From Cylindrobasidium torrendii FP15055 ss-10 (Eukaryota; Basidiomycota; Agaricomycetes; Agaricales; Physalacriaceae): DNA of 64,000 bases. The stretch is taken from NCBI GenBank assembly GCA_000934385.1, contig KN880452.1:126725-190724 (forward strand). Reading direction: 5' to 3'. A program made the translations under genes and the position numbers. The notes under the pieces were generated by a model, which saw only the letters and a list, made by a program, of their open reading frames with translations, made no database searches and was not told where the DNA came from. Shown piece by piece: positions 33,964-46,240 of the stretch (positions are counted from its first letter, which is position 1; each line of letters begins with the position of its first letter).

Positions 33964-36064
33964 TCAAGGACGAGCAAGGTTATTCTTCTTAGCTTGCACC
34001 CACATATCGCTAAGCTCGTCCACGACCTGAACAAGGGTGGGCCTAACCTTTGAGGCGTCCTTGCAGCTCCCTTCGAGATAGTACTTGATCTGCGGAAAAG
34101 TTAGATTGCTTCGTACAAAGCACCGTCAACCCACCTTTGGTTCCGTCCCACTTGTCCGCACCGTCAGCACAATCTTCACGCCCTCGTCCTTGTTCTCAGC
34201 GCGAAACTGAATCATGTGTCCAGATGAGATGGGTAAAGCAGGTTTGTACGATGGAGCGTTGGCGCTGTCGTAACCGGTGGTAAGGTCGACGACGCGCGTT
34301 ACCGTGAGACCAGCGATAGATGTGGGGTATGACCTGGCATTTGTGCCGTCGTATGAACGGATCCTGGTAAATATGGCGTCGATGGTGGCGGCCTCCGTGC
34401 AGATAAAGTAATTGTTTCGCGTCTCGAAGTACCCATACTTCCTATACAAGTCAGTCAAGAAGGTTTTCGCCGTCCGGCCCTCTTTGGCTAGTTCCTCCAC
34501 CAATTGAACAAAGGTCACCGAAGCAGAGACACCATCCTTGTCACGGATGGTATCTCCGAACATGAAGCCGATGGCCTCCTCGTACCCAAACGGCACCTCG
34601 AATCCTTGCGCTTGGAGGTCCATGGCAGTGTTTCCAATGTATTTGAATCCAGTTAAACATTCGACGAATGTGAAGCCCTCCGCAAGAGCTATAGCTTCTA
34701 CCATTTTAGAGGAGACCGTGGAGGCAACCATAGCCAGTTTGGATAAGGGTTTCCCAGATGAACGATATTTGGAGAATACATGCGCGGCGAAGAGGGTGCC
34801 CAGCTGGTCTCCTGTGAAGGCGTGCCAAGTTCCATCCGGTCTGTGCATTCTAAGTAGCATAAGTGAAGCCGGGAAAGAGGACATACAGATGCTCAGCAGC
34901 AGCGAAACGATCTGCGTCAGGATCTTGGGCAAGAACGTAGGTTGCATTTTCGGCATTGGCAGTCTCCAGGGCAAGGTTCAGCGCCCCGTGTTCCTCTGGG
35001 TTAGGGAATGCAACAGTCGGGAATTCTGGGTCGGGCTCCTGTTGTGCTGCAACATGCACTGGCGGCTGGAACCCGAAAAGTTCGAATGCGCGGGAGACAA
35101 AGGGCGCGCCAACACCATGCATACTAGTATTGACAAACTTGATCTTGTAATCAGATCCAGTATTAGACTTGAGCAGGTTCTCGAAGTACGCATTCTTCAT
35201 TTTCTCAGTGACGTCTAAGCAAAGAGACGACGATGTGACGCCGGCGAGGTCAGTTTCCTGAGGCTCAAGGTTGGCGAGAATGGACGCTGCAATACCGGCA
35301 TCGTGCGGAGAAATGATCTGTACTGCGTTCTCCCAGTACACCTTGTACCCGTTGTCTTGCTATGAAATGGTAGGTAAGCTAAACAGTGTGTATCATCCAT
35401 GCACCAACCTTGGGGTTGTGAGAAGCTGTGACCATTATGCCAGCAGCCGCGTTGAGTTCCTTTACCGAAAACGGAACAAGTGGCGTATGCACCAGTCCTC
35501 GATGAAGGTAAACCTTCACTCCATTCGCAATGAGTGAGGCTGCTGTGAGCTGGGCCCATCGCTCGGAATTGTAGCGGTGGTCGTGGCCAACAACAACACC
35601 ACGGGTAGCAGCGTTGTCGACGTGCTCGAGAACGTACTTGCAGAGGCCTTGGGAGGCCTGGATGATGATCAAATCTGTTGTGAGCGTCAATTTGTGGCGT
35701 CTTTGGATTGAAGCGATTGATCAACCATTCATGCGCGCCCAGCCGGCTTCCATGCGCCCTCTGAGTCCTGCGAATGGCGTCAGGATTGGCCTTCATCTGC
35801 GAAAATCTTAATACCTGCGGTGCCGAATTCAATTCGCTTTCTGCAGACAAACGGACTGAATGAACGCGCAACTGATCTCGTTAATCTAACATACCTCATC
35901 CGGCGCTCAAGCTCATCTGTGTTGCCGGCTTGTCGCAAAGCCAAAACTTCATTGCGTGTAGCTTCATTCTGGATTTCTCAGTTGAGTTTTTCGAATTTTT
36001 TTTGGGAGAAACTTACCTTGTCCAGCCGCAGCCAGTTGTCGACAAGGGTATCAAGCGACGTCAT
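33964..36064 (-). CDS. Phosphoglucomutase/phosphopentomutase, PGM2 type
   Basis: An alpha-D-phosphohexomutase of the group that holds yeast YMR278W (PRM15/PGM3) and human PGM2. The start at 36064 gives MTSLDTLVDNWLRLDK; then come RKRIEFGTAG, LRGRMEAGWARMN, and the phosphoserine loop AAGIMVTASHNPK. NGYKVYWENAVQIISPHD and KIKFVNTSMHGVGAPFV follow. The metal-binding loop is YVLAQDPDADRFA. The sugar-specificity region has FVECLTGFKYIGN and VPFGYEEAIGFMFGD. The phosphate-binding loop is VLTVRTSGTEPKI, followed by KYYLEGSC. The family interconverts ribose 1- and 5-phosphates and more slowly glucose phosphates. It is divergent from the next gene, with 71 bp between start codons. Confidence 0.9.
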
Positions 36065-36135
36065 AGTCGCAGTGCGTTGGAGAGAACGGATAGCCTGATC
36101 GGCAGTCCTACTCATAGCTTTCTTTCCACCGCCAT

Positions 36136-38833
36136 GTTCAAATCTGCAGCCACACGGCTGGCACATAATTCGACGCTGCCCGTACTTGGCGGCAACAGCG
36201 ACCTCCGCCCGCTCCAGGATTTGATTAACTCTGAAAAGGCCGTTCTCACATCGTGCGTGTGCTCGACTATTTGAAATGTGCGAAACTGACTATGAGGTCA
36301 GTCTCCAACGCCTAAGCACCGATGTTGCAAAATCGTCGGAGATGCTACGCACTTGGGGACTTGGTGAAGGAGACGACCTCGGCGTGCGTCCATCGGTTAT
36401 GTATGACAGCAGGATGCTGACTGCGCTTTCAGGATGTCCTCAGTGCCTGCACAACCATTCTCACATACTTTTCGAACGCTGTTGCTCAGTATGGCACTCA
36501 CGAACATGCAATGCGTGACCACATGAAGTCGATTCGCGCCAAGGAGGAAGCACTCGACGAACTCAAACGCCGCCGGCGAGGCGTTGTGAGCAAGGCGGAT
36601 ACGGCTGAGCGCAAGCTTAGCAAGATGAGCCCAGAACACAAGAATTTGGCAATACAAACGGATACCTTGAACCGCCTCCGTGACGAGATACGCGCGATGG
36701 ACTCGGACATCATGGCGGATGAAGCCAGCCTAAGCGATTTCAAACGCACTGCGACTCGTGCCATGCTCGGTCTCAAATTCGGTGGCCTCCACGAGCTAGG
36801 TCAGAAGGCTGCGATTGTAGGGGATCATGGCAGGCGGCTTATTGGGGTCCGTCTTACGCTTCTATCAATTCACTACTAGTGCTCATGTTGTTTAGGAAAT
36901 CCCTGACGATACATCTCTCCCAGGAATGCCCCGAAGGATTTACGATGGCTTCAACCGCGTCGAGTCCATTGTCTCAGAGACCTTCCAAGGGGTCAACAAC
37001 GTTGGCTTTTCTTCCGATGCAGCTGGGGGTCCGCAAGTCTCTATTCCCCCCAGAGTAAGCGGTGGCAGTGGGCACGACTCCTTCCTGTCCACTCCCCGGG
37101 AACTTGGTGGAACTGGTCACTTCATGGATCCGTCTGATGTCTCTGGCCCAAGTCCAGTATCGTCCAACTACACACCTGCCTTCCCACAACCACCCCCCAC
37201 ATTCCCACATGCGCAGCACCGCGCTGCCTCGAGTGTCGACGATTTTGGTGTTACCCGCCGTCCGGAAACAGACAACAACGCAGGCAAATTTGCTACCTTC
37301 CCTGCCAAACCACCTGGTAGCCATGGGGGATATTCATTGCATGACGGCCCTCCGCTCATCGGTCACTCGGATCCTGAGCCCTCTTTTGCGATGGACGTAG
37401 AGACGGCTCTTCGCAAGTCAATCTCATCTGAGCGTCAACGAGAACCAGCTCCAGCTTATGAGCCCATATCAGAGAGCCAACCCCCTGCAGCCTTGGATAC
37501 CCAGGCACCTCATGATTACCGAAGAATCACAACCAACGATGACGACGACGATGTTGGTCTTGCATACGACCGTGAGGCGCCTGCATCCACTTCAGGTGGT
37601 GCAGGCCATACACGGATGCCGTCTGACCAGATGGTTCGGTTTGGCAGTGTGCGGGATATCGACACGGAGATCCAGAAACGGTGGTCGGACGAGAAACATA
37701 CGAAGCAGGAACCTCAGGACGATACTCAGCGAGCTATTTCACCCAGCCGCCTTCCCGCTACCTCCCCCGAGGAAGAGCAACGAGAGCTCAACGCAGCGGC
37801 CGCTCGGGAGGTAAGTCGCGAACTGGATGCCTTGTCATTCAGCCCACCGCCTAGTCGACTACCAAGAGAGACGTCCCCTCCACGGTCTGCAACACCACCT
37901 CAGCCAACGTACGATCCATACGCGAGGACGTCACCGCCGCCGAGCAGCTTTTTGCAGCATGGGCCGCCTTCGCCAATGTCCAGTCGCGGCCCGCCTTCAC
38001 CACTAGCACCTCCATCAGCGCCTTTCCGCAACATGGTGCCTGCTCATGAAACGGACAACGATTTACCCTCACCTCACGCCCGAGTGGGCTCGTTTTCCCT
38101 CCATGACGGGCACAATCCATCCAATCCTGCGTCTCCAGAGAGTAGGCCGCTCCCGATGCCTAATTCACCCTTGGGCGGTGGCAGCCCGCTTTCAGAGCGA
38201 CCTCAGCCTCCTTCACTGAGCTTTTCGGACCAGCCGTCGTCCCCTGGAGGTCCGTACGGTGCACCGCGAGTGCCGTTCGGCGGGATTAGGTCAAATTCAT
38301 CGACATCGTTAAACACACAGGCTGGTCCTGGATCTCCCCGAACGATTTCGGCGGCGGCGTTCAGGCGTCCGTCACCCCGAGCTGGGAGCAACGGAATGGA
38401 TTATGGCGCAGCGCCATTGGCAGCGCCGCCCGTAGCGGATACGAGTCCACTCAGCTTCAAGAAGAGGTCTAGCATAGGCCCGAGGGACACTTTGGGCAGC
38501 TCCCCACCAAGAGCGGAGAGGGAACCAGTTACGGAGCTATCGAGAACGGACGAGGAGCCAATCGCGAAGGGACTCCCGGAGGATGATTACGATTACCTGT
38601 CGGCCTACACGTCAGGTGGAGGTGGTTCAGTGTACGGTACGCCATCGCAAGGGACTCCAACGCAACCGCAAGGGTACGATACTACCGTTGGGTCTCCGCC
38701 CGCGGGCTCGCCCAGGCGAGAGGATTACGGGCAGCTGGGACAGATGAAGGTGATGAATAGGGCATCCAGTGGATATGAACATGGTAAATTTTCTACTAAC
38801 CTTGAGGAGCCTCAAAACGGGGGCTTTAGGTGA
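36136..38833 (+). CDS. PIL1: Eisosome BAR protein, Pil1/Lsp1 family, with long disordered tail
   Basis: The start at 36136 gives MFKSAATRLAHNSTLPVLGG, then LRPLQDLINSEKAVLTSLQR. The BAR-type helical core continues with STDVAKSSEMLRTWGLGEGD, LSACTTILTYFSNAVAQYGT, MKSIRAKEEALDELKRRRRG, VVSKADTAERKLSKMSPEHK and ATRAMLGLKFGGLHELGQKA. It ends near MPRRIYDGFNRVESIVSE. This core assembles eisosomes, the plasma-membrane furrows of fungi. About 600 residues of low-complexity sequence follow, rich in Pro, Ser and Gly (for example SPPPSRLPRETSPPRSATPP). Yeast Pil1 and Lsp1 are about 340 residues, so the tail nearly triples the length. At least four introns lie in the BAR part, while the tail is one large exon. 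Confidence 0.88.
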
Positions 38834-39285
38834 ATTGTTACAGTAAGTAGTGTGGACATTCGAATATTGGGTAACATATGCATTCCATTGTACTAGGTAC
38901 TTTTCATTACACTGAACTTGATCCATTGAATGCATATCAAATGTACAAGTAATTCTGTATCCTCAGCCGCACAGTGGTAGACTAGAACCCTATAGTGGGC
39001 CAAGTGCCAAAATGGCTGTAAAAGGAAGGTATGACTCAGCAAGCTACGATCGAAGGTTCAGGCTTCAGGGCATAGAGTTATTCAATACAGGTTATTGAGT
39101 ACATTCAAAATTTCAAGCCAAGGTGCTCGACTGGTTTCGTCCCAAGAGAAGACATTTACTAGTCAATTTGTATAGGGCAACATATAATACAATTTTCCAC
39201 AACTACCTGAGAGCTAATCTACAAGCTAAAGCCCTTGCAAGAAATATATACTAATACAAGTCCGCTGATACTATTGCATTTACAT
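38834..39285. other. Intergenic between two converging genes
   Basis: AT-rich, no gene seen; it holds the 3' ends of the Pil1-like and HSP104 transcripts. Confidence 0.4.
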
Positions 39286-42200
39286 TTAGTCCATTTCGAC
39301 AATGTCGATATCGTCGTCATCCACATCCATATAATCCTCCGTCACAACACCCTCGTGGTTGGGCGCAATGACCAAGCGATTATGCGGTCCGTCAAAGCCC
39401 ACCCGCACGACCTCGCCATCGCGGACACGGTCCGAGAGAATCATCATCGAGAGTGGGTTGAGGAGCTCGCTCTGAATAGCGCGGTTGAGCGGGCGCGCGC
39501 CGTACGTCGGTGAATACCCAATCGAAGCTAGGTATTGTTTCGCGTCCTCGTCCAGTTGCAAAGTGATCTTGCGCTCGGCAAGCCGCGCCTGGACTTCCTG
39601 GAGACGGACGTCGACGATACGGATGATGCTCTTCCTCGTGAGTGGACGCTGCCAGGGATGTTAGCATCATAGCAAACTGGAAAGAGAAAAAGAGACGTAC
39701 GAAGACGATGATTTCGTCAATACGGTTAATGAACTCGGGAGGGAAGTGGCCTTGGATAGAACCCATGACGAGGTTGCGCGTCGCAGGGCGAACTGGACCG
39801 TCAGGCATGTCGTTGAGGAATGCGGCACCAAGATTGGAGGTCATCATGATCACGGCTATCGATATGAGTCAGTCACACAACGAAAGCGTAAAGAGACAGT
39901 GACGTACTGTTTCTGAAGTCCACAACACGGCCTTGGCCGTCAGTGAGGCGACCATCGTCGAGGACTTGCAGGAAAAGGGTGACGAATTCGCGACACGCCT
40001 TCTCAACTTCGTCGATGAGCACGATGCTGTATGGCTTGCGGCGAATGTACTCGGTGAGTTGACCTCCCTGGTCGTGTCCAACGTATCCTGGAGGAGCACC
40101 AATGAGGCGCGCAATCGAGTGCTTTTCGGAGTACTCTGAGGAGTCGATACGAATCATGGCATCGGGCGAGTCGAACATCAGAGTAGCCAACTTTAAATCC
40201 AAGTCAGTTCATCGTCCAGTCTGTAAGTAGCAATAAAGCTTACCGTTTTGGCCATCAAGGTCTTTCCGGTACCGGAAGGTCCCGCCATGAGGAAACTGGC
40301 GATAGGGCGTGAGGGATTGGAAAGACCACTGCGCGACAACCGGATGGCATTGGCGACAGCACGAACAGCCTCGCTCTGGCCGACGACACTCTCCGCGAGA
40401 ACCTTCTCCATTCGGAGGAGCTTTTCACGTTCCGAGGACATGAGGCGAGTGACTGGGATAGAGGTCCAGCGGGCGACGATCTCAGCGATAGCCTCGGGCG
40501 TGACAGTGTCGTTTCCTCCACCTTCACCTGCGGCATCTTCCTCTGCCTTCTTGGCCTCGAGCTGGGATATGCGGGTCTGCAGCTCGGGGATGGCGTAGTA
40601 TCGAAGGTCTGATGCAGTAGACAGATCGTATCTGCGAAGCAATTAGTATAGATGCAACCAAAGATCAAGTCAGCACACATACCTGCGCTCTGCATCCTCG
40701 GCTTTGGCCTTGAGCTCCTCCATCCTCTTTCGTGCTTGGTTGAGCGCATCGCCGCGCATTTTTTCGTTGTCGTAGGCTGCCTTCAGCGGTGCGAGTTGGT
40801 CTTCGACATCAGCGATGGCCTTCTTGGCGGTCTTCAGGCGGTCCTTGCTACCAGTGTCCTTCTCGCGCTCGAGAGCATGGATCTCAATCTCGAGTTCGAG
40901 CTTCTTGCGCTGCAACTTGTCGATTTCTTCAGGCTCGGTTTCCCGAGTTACACGAACACTGAAAGGTGTGTTAACATCAGAAAGCAGACTCGAAAGGAAA
41001 TGGCGTACCTTGCACAAGCCTCGTCAACCAAGTCGATGGCGGCATCTGGTAGCCGTCGGGAAGTGAGGTAGCGATGTGCGAGTTGCGCCGCAGAAATGAG
41101 AGCAGGGTCGAGGATACGAACGTTGTGGTGGACTTCGTACTTGTCACGAATACCACGAAGGATAGAGATGGTTTCCGTGACCGAAGGCTCGTTGACGACA
41201 ACCTGGGCGAATCGACGCTCGAGAGCAGCGTCGGTCTCAATGTATTTGCGGTACTCGGCGAGGGTTGTTGCACCAATGCAGCGCAACTTTCCACGGGCGA
41301 GGAGAGGCTTGAACAGGTTGGCAGCGTCCATGCCACCTCCCTCACCACCACGGCCAGCCATGAGGAGATGCATCTCGTCGATGAAGAGGATGACACCTGG
41401 ACCTCCCTCCTCGGCTGCCTTCTCCACCTCGTCCAAGACGGATTTGATGCGCTCCTCGTACTCTCCCTTGTACTTGGCGCCAGCCATGAGGGCGCCCATG
41501 TCCAAGGAGAAAAGACGGCAGAATAGTGAGGCAGGAACATCGCGCTTGACGATGCGCTGTGCAAGACCTGGGAAATAAAAGTCAGATTTAGAAATAATGC
41601 CATAAAAGGAAACCTACCTTCAGCGATGGCGGTCTTGCCGACACCGGGCTCTCCGATGAGAACTGGGTTGTTCTTTGTGCGACGGCAGAGAATTCGGATT
41701 GCACGCCGGATTTCATTGTCGCGTCCAATGACGGGATCGAGTTTGCCTTCCTCCGCCAAGGAAGTCAAATCGACCGCGTACTTCTGGAGTGCATCAAATC
41801 CAGACTCGGCGTTCTTGGATTCGACGCGTCTGTTGCCCCGCGTTTGTTCAATCGCCGTCTTGAGGGTCGCTTCGGTGAGTCCAGCCTCCTTGAGGACCTG
41901 CTGGATCGTCGAATCTTTGATGAGTGCGAGCAAGAGATGGTCCTGCGCCATGTACGAGTCGCGCATCGTCTTCTGCATGCTCTGCGCATCGCGGAGGACC
42001 TTGAGCGTCGCAGAGGAGAAGGAAGTGTCGTCGGGCGGCGGGGATTGTGTCGGGATCCGGACGATTATCTTTTGGAGAGCGCGTTTTATGGCGACGGGGT
42101 CTCCGCCAGCTTTGTCGATAACCGTCTGAAACAAGGAGGCAGAGTTTTGGCCGCCCGACTGCTCATTGAGCATCGTGAATGCGATGTGTGCAGGATGTAC

Positions 42201-42339
42201 TGTAGTTTATCTGAACAACCAACCAGCTGTGAAGCAAAAGTAAATCCATACCTTGTGCGTTTGCATAGTCCTTGGCGCTCTGCACGGCAGCGAGCAAGGT
42301 CTCGTTTGTCTTGTCGGTGAATTCAAAGTTGCTAGCCAT
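39286..42339 (-). CDS. HSP104: Hsp104 disaggregase (ClpB family)
   Basis: A hexameric AAA+ protein that pulls polypeptides out of aggregates together with Hsp70. The start at 42339 gives [20 protein letters not shown] and [13 protein letters not shown] (N domain). AAA1 holds [52 protein letters not shown] and [20 protein letters not shown]. The middle coiled-coil domain reads [12 protein letters not shown], with [20 protein letters not shown] and [23 protein letters not shown]2 holds [50 protein letters not shown] and [15 protein letters not shown]. The acidic end ([14 protein letters not shown]) is typical of eukaryotic Hsp104 and its adaptor contacts. Six or so introns are present. Two heat-shock elements lie upstream. 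Confidence 0.95.
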
Positions 42340-42514
42340 GTTGAAGTAGTGTATGGCAGAGTTTGAAGTGGGTATAAGTGTATAAGTGACAGTTGATGAT
42401 AGGCAGAAGGCTGAGAGACAGCTGCCCTTTTTATCGTAACCGTCGCCGACCTCGACGAGCGTCCAGAACAAACAGGAACTTGCCCCACCGTACTACATGA
42501 CGTCAATATGTATA

Positions 42515-42532
42515 TTCGAGAAAGCTCACGAA
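42515..42532. promoter_or_regulatory. Heat-shock element, four alternating units
   Basis: TTC-GA-GAA-AG-CTC-AC-GAA: four alternating 3-bp units spaced by 2 bp, with one mismatch in the third. It lies about 175 bp upstream of the HSP104 start and fits a binding site for the Hsf1 trimer. Confidence 0.6.
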
Positions 42533-42604
42533 AGGGTCCGGCCCATTCAAACGTCACTGATCGGGAATTGCCGAGATGGCCCTTGGACCTTCAAGTGGCG
42601 TCGA

Positions 42605-42612
42605 GAATATTC
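42605..42612. promoter_or_regulatory. Second heat-shock element core
   Basis: GAA-TA-TTC, inside the palindrome CGAGAATATTCTCG, about 265 bp upstream of the HSP104 start. Two head-to-head units only. Confidence 0.45.
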
Positions 42613-42888
42613 TCGCAGTGTGTGGAAGAGAGTTGTCTTCTTGCAGCAAACTGCAGTTGTAAAGTACATTGTTTTTGCACGCTGCCCATGAAATACTTCT
42701 TCCCTTTCCTGTCTGCACACGCTGCCCATGTAACACTTCTCCCTCACTTAGTTCCTCGCTCCTAAAATTCGCCTCGAAAGCACTGATTATGGCGAGGGTA
42801 TTTAAGCTGTGATAGATTACTCCAAAAGACTAGTATAAAATTGTCCGCCTCCATATATACGCGGAGATCTCAAATACACACTCCTTGA

Positions 42889-44854
42889 TCATGTACGCTT
42901 CTTGCTCAACACACGCCCGACCCAGCCCCATTTGCCCTGCTGCCTTGGAGGTTCCGGTCGTGGGCTCTGCTCCAAGTCTTCCTGTTCATCTTCCTCTTGT
43001 TGTAGTAACGGCTGCTGCTCTTCCTCGTCTCCGTCCCTTGCTGCATCCCCTTCACTTACACTCCTCCGTGGCCTGTCCCTATCTGCCCACGGATCCATCG
43101 CCTCTGCCAACTCCCTCTCCCTCGGACTCATATTACTCACCCTCCTTCCTCTCCTCTCCATCGGCATAATTGAGAACCCAGGACTTGTCGCCGAGAGCCC
43201 AATCTGGAAGCCCGTTTCCGCCAACGTCGACACCTTGCTTCGCGGGAGCGGCGGGGTGAGCAAAACAGAACCACTGCGATGATGCCCATGCCCGTGTCCC
43301 GACGCACGTCGACGTTGTGTTGTACCAGGTGATGTGGGCGTGCGCGGCATTTCAATCGACTCGCCGTTCGATATAGTAGATTGGCGGGGCAACGATAAAT
43401 CCAAACCCAGGCCTGCGGGACGTGCGGCAGGTTCAGAGTGAGAACCCCAATTATTGGTCGAGTCCCCGTGAAGAGATGAAGTGCTGTCGAGGTCAATCAC
43501 CGCACTCTCGGTGTCCGACTCGTCGGAATCACTGCCTTCCCCTCCCTCTCCAGAATGTATACTGACGACCCAAACACCTGCCAGTAGGATCACAATTCCA
43601 AGAGAGACGAGGCCGAGATAGAGTGGGGGTATAAGCTCGAACTGGTCGAAATAAACCAGTCCATTGAGGATAGATGATAGATTGTAGAAGCAGAATGCAG
43701 CTAGCGAAGACTTCAGCAGGTAGGCTCTTGGCCACAAAAATCAACTCACATGGGCACACCAACGTCGGGTTGGCGAGAACCAATGCTTTATGCAGGTAGA
43801 CGAGTTGAAGAAGGGCGAACACAATGAGGGCGAGGACCAACATCCAAGCCTGCCACCTCCAGAATTGGTTGTCTCCTCCCAACGTCAACACTAATAATTG
43901 GGTACCACTCTTCGCGAAGAGTAGACACATGCCAGACAGAATGCCTGAGAATGAGGCATAGGAGATGGCGATGATGAGACGCGAGCGATTGACTTGTTGA
44001 ATGAATGGCTGCTCTTTGGACGTCTCGCGCACCTTGGGGTCAATGAGTGGGGTAGCTTCTGTAGCTATGGTCTCTGTGAGATCCGTCACACCAGTAGTGA
44101 GTATGGACGGATCCGCGGTAGTGGGTGGATAGGAAATAGAGGGTGGTCTCGTAGAAGGCGCTGAACTCGAAAGTCGGATCTTCTTTTGTAGCGCGTATTC
44201 CGCGATATGGGTCTATGAACGGCATCGTCAGAACGCCACACCAAATTGTATGGATCATTGCAACGCACTGCGGCTAGACAGATGACAACAAACACTCCCA
44301 GTAGTGAGAAGTAGATGACGAACGGGCCCCGATGAAATAGCGCGAGCAGGTCTTCCAGCGACCGCGTTGGCTCTGGGACGATTCCAAAGATGGCAATGAG
44401 CACCGCACCGCCTGCGATGAGCAAGGTGCCGAGAATCATCCATGGCGAGAACACGTCTCCTAGCAATATCCTGGCGAAGAATGCATTCCATAGTAGTGAC
44501 ACGGCTCCCAGCGGTGCCAGAATAACGACAGGCAAAGAAGCAATTTGGACGAAAGACCCGAGGATGTTGGACGAGATGAATATTGCGAACCCAATCAACC
44601 AGAGTCTGTTAGGGATAAGTCACGGCTTTGTTGGTATAGATAAGCACGCACGGTCGTCGCGTCTCAATCTTCTGCGCATCCTCCGGTAGTCGTTGGTTCT
44701 GCACATGGCTCTTGCGCTGAATGGTGAGACCGAGAGACTGGACGAACGACGCCAGTAGTCCAATCACAATTCCGGCAGGTATGGAGACACCGATTCCTCC
44801 GTCGCTTGCAGTCGAAAGAGTCGAGGCAGCACCGTATTCCAGCGCATGTCGCAT
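42889..44854 (-). CDS. NIPA-type magnesium transporter (DUF803)
   Basis: The start at 44854 gives MRHALEYGAASTLSTASDGG. About nine membrane segments follow, beginning SIPAGIVIGLLASFVQSLGL, then the cytosolic TIQRKSHVQNQRLPEDAQKI and LIGFAIFISSNILGSFVQIA. The family core is SLPVVILAPLGAVSLLWNAF, FARILLGDVFSPWMILGTLL and IAGGAVLIAIFGIVPEPTRS. Later segments include YFSLLGVFVVICLAA, LIIAISYASFSGILSGMCLL, SGTQLLVLTLGGDNQFWRWQ and LGLVSLGIVILLAGVWVVSI. The C-terminal tail of about 200 residues is polar and disordered, ending GWVGRVLSKKRT. NIPA proteins carry Mg2+ in animals; the substrate here is inferred by family. At least five introns are present. Confidence 0.85.
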
Positions 44855-45036
44855 CGCTGGTGAGTGTAAATAGTCAAACAAGAAATGACGCAGTGATCGT
44901 CGTTGCGGTCAAGCGGCCCTAGCACCGAATGTCGAAAGCAGGCGTAGCATTTGGATTTGCTCTTTAACTGGGCATCCATTATAACAAAATAATAAAGGCA
45001 ACGCTAGTCGTCATGCTATCTCGTGTTATATTCATT

Positions 45037-45945
<909 letters not shown>

Positions 45946-46240
45946 GGTATGCTTGAAGTTGCGGGGGTAATGGAATGTGAAGCGAGCGTAGACCGCTCGA
46001 TTTATAGCCAGCCGGAGCAGAGTGAATTATTCCGACCGTGAAGGAAGTCGACAAGTGGCACGATGTAGCTGATCGCATTCGCTTGATCATTCGCGGAACG
46101 GGCCATCATGATGAAGGACTTGGTAAGTATACTCTTGTCCAATTTCAAGTCTCATTTCCGCCAATTGTAATGGTTTATACAGCTCATGTACACGTACAAC
46201 TTTACAGATGCGTTTCTTTCCGAAAAGGCTAGGCTTAACT

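Larger units (their letters stand above)
42340..42888. other. Intergenic, HSP104 promoter and 3' flank of the NIPA gene
   Basis: Besides the two heat-shock elements it has a 13-bp direct repeat CACGCTGCCCATG at 42678-42690 and 42718-42730 (40 bp apart). No gene seen. Confidence 0.5.

Noticed and set aside
41074..42129. Several plus-strand frames of 150-167 codons
   Set aside because: Antisense to HSP104 AAA1.
42678..42730. 13-bp direct repeat CACGCTGCCCATG, 40 bp apart
   Set aside because: Short, only two copies, no link to a known element; kept as a note only.
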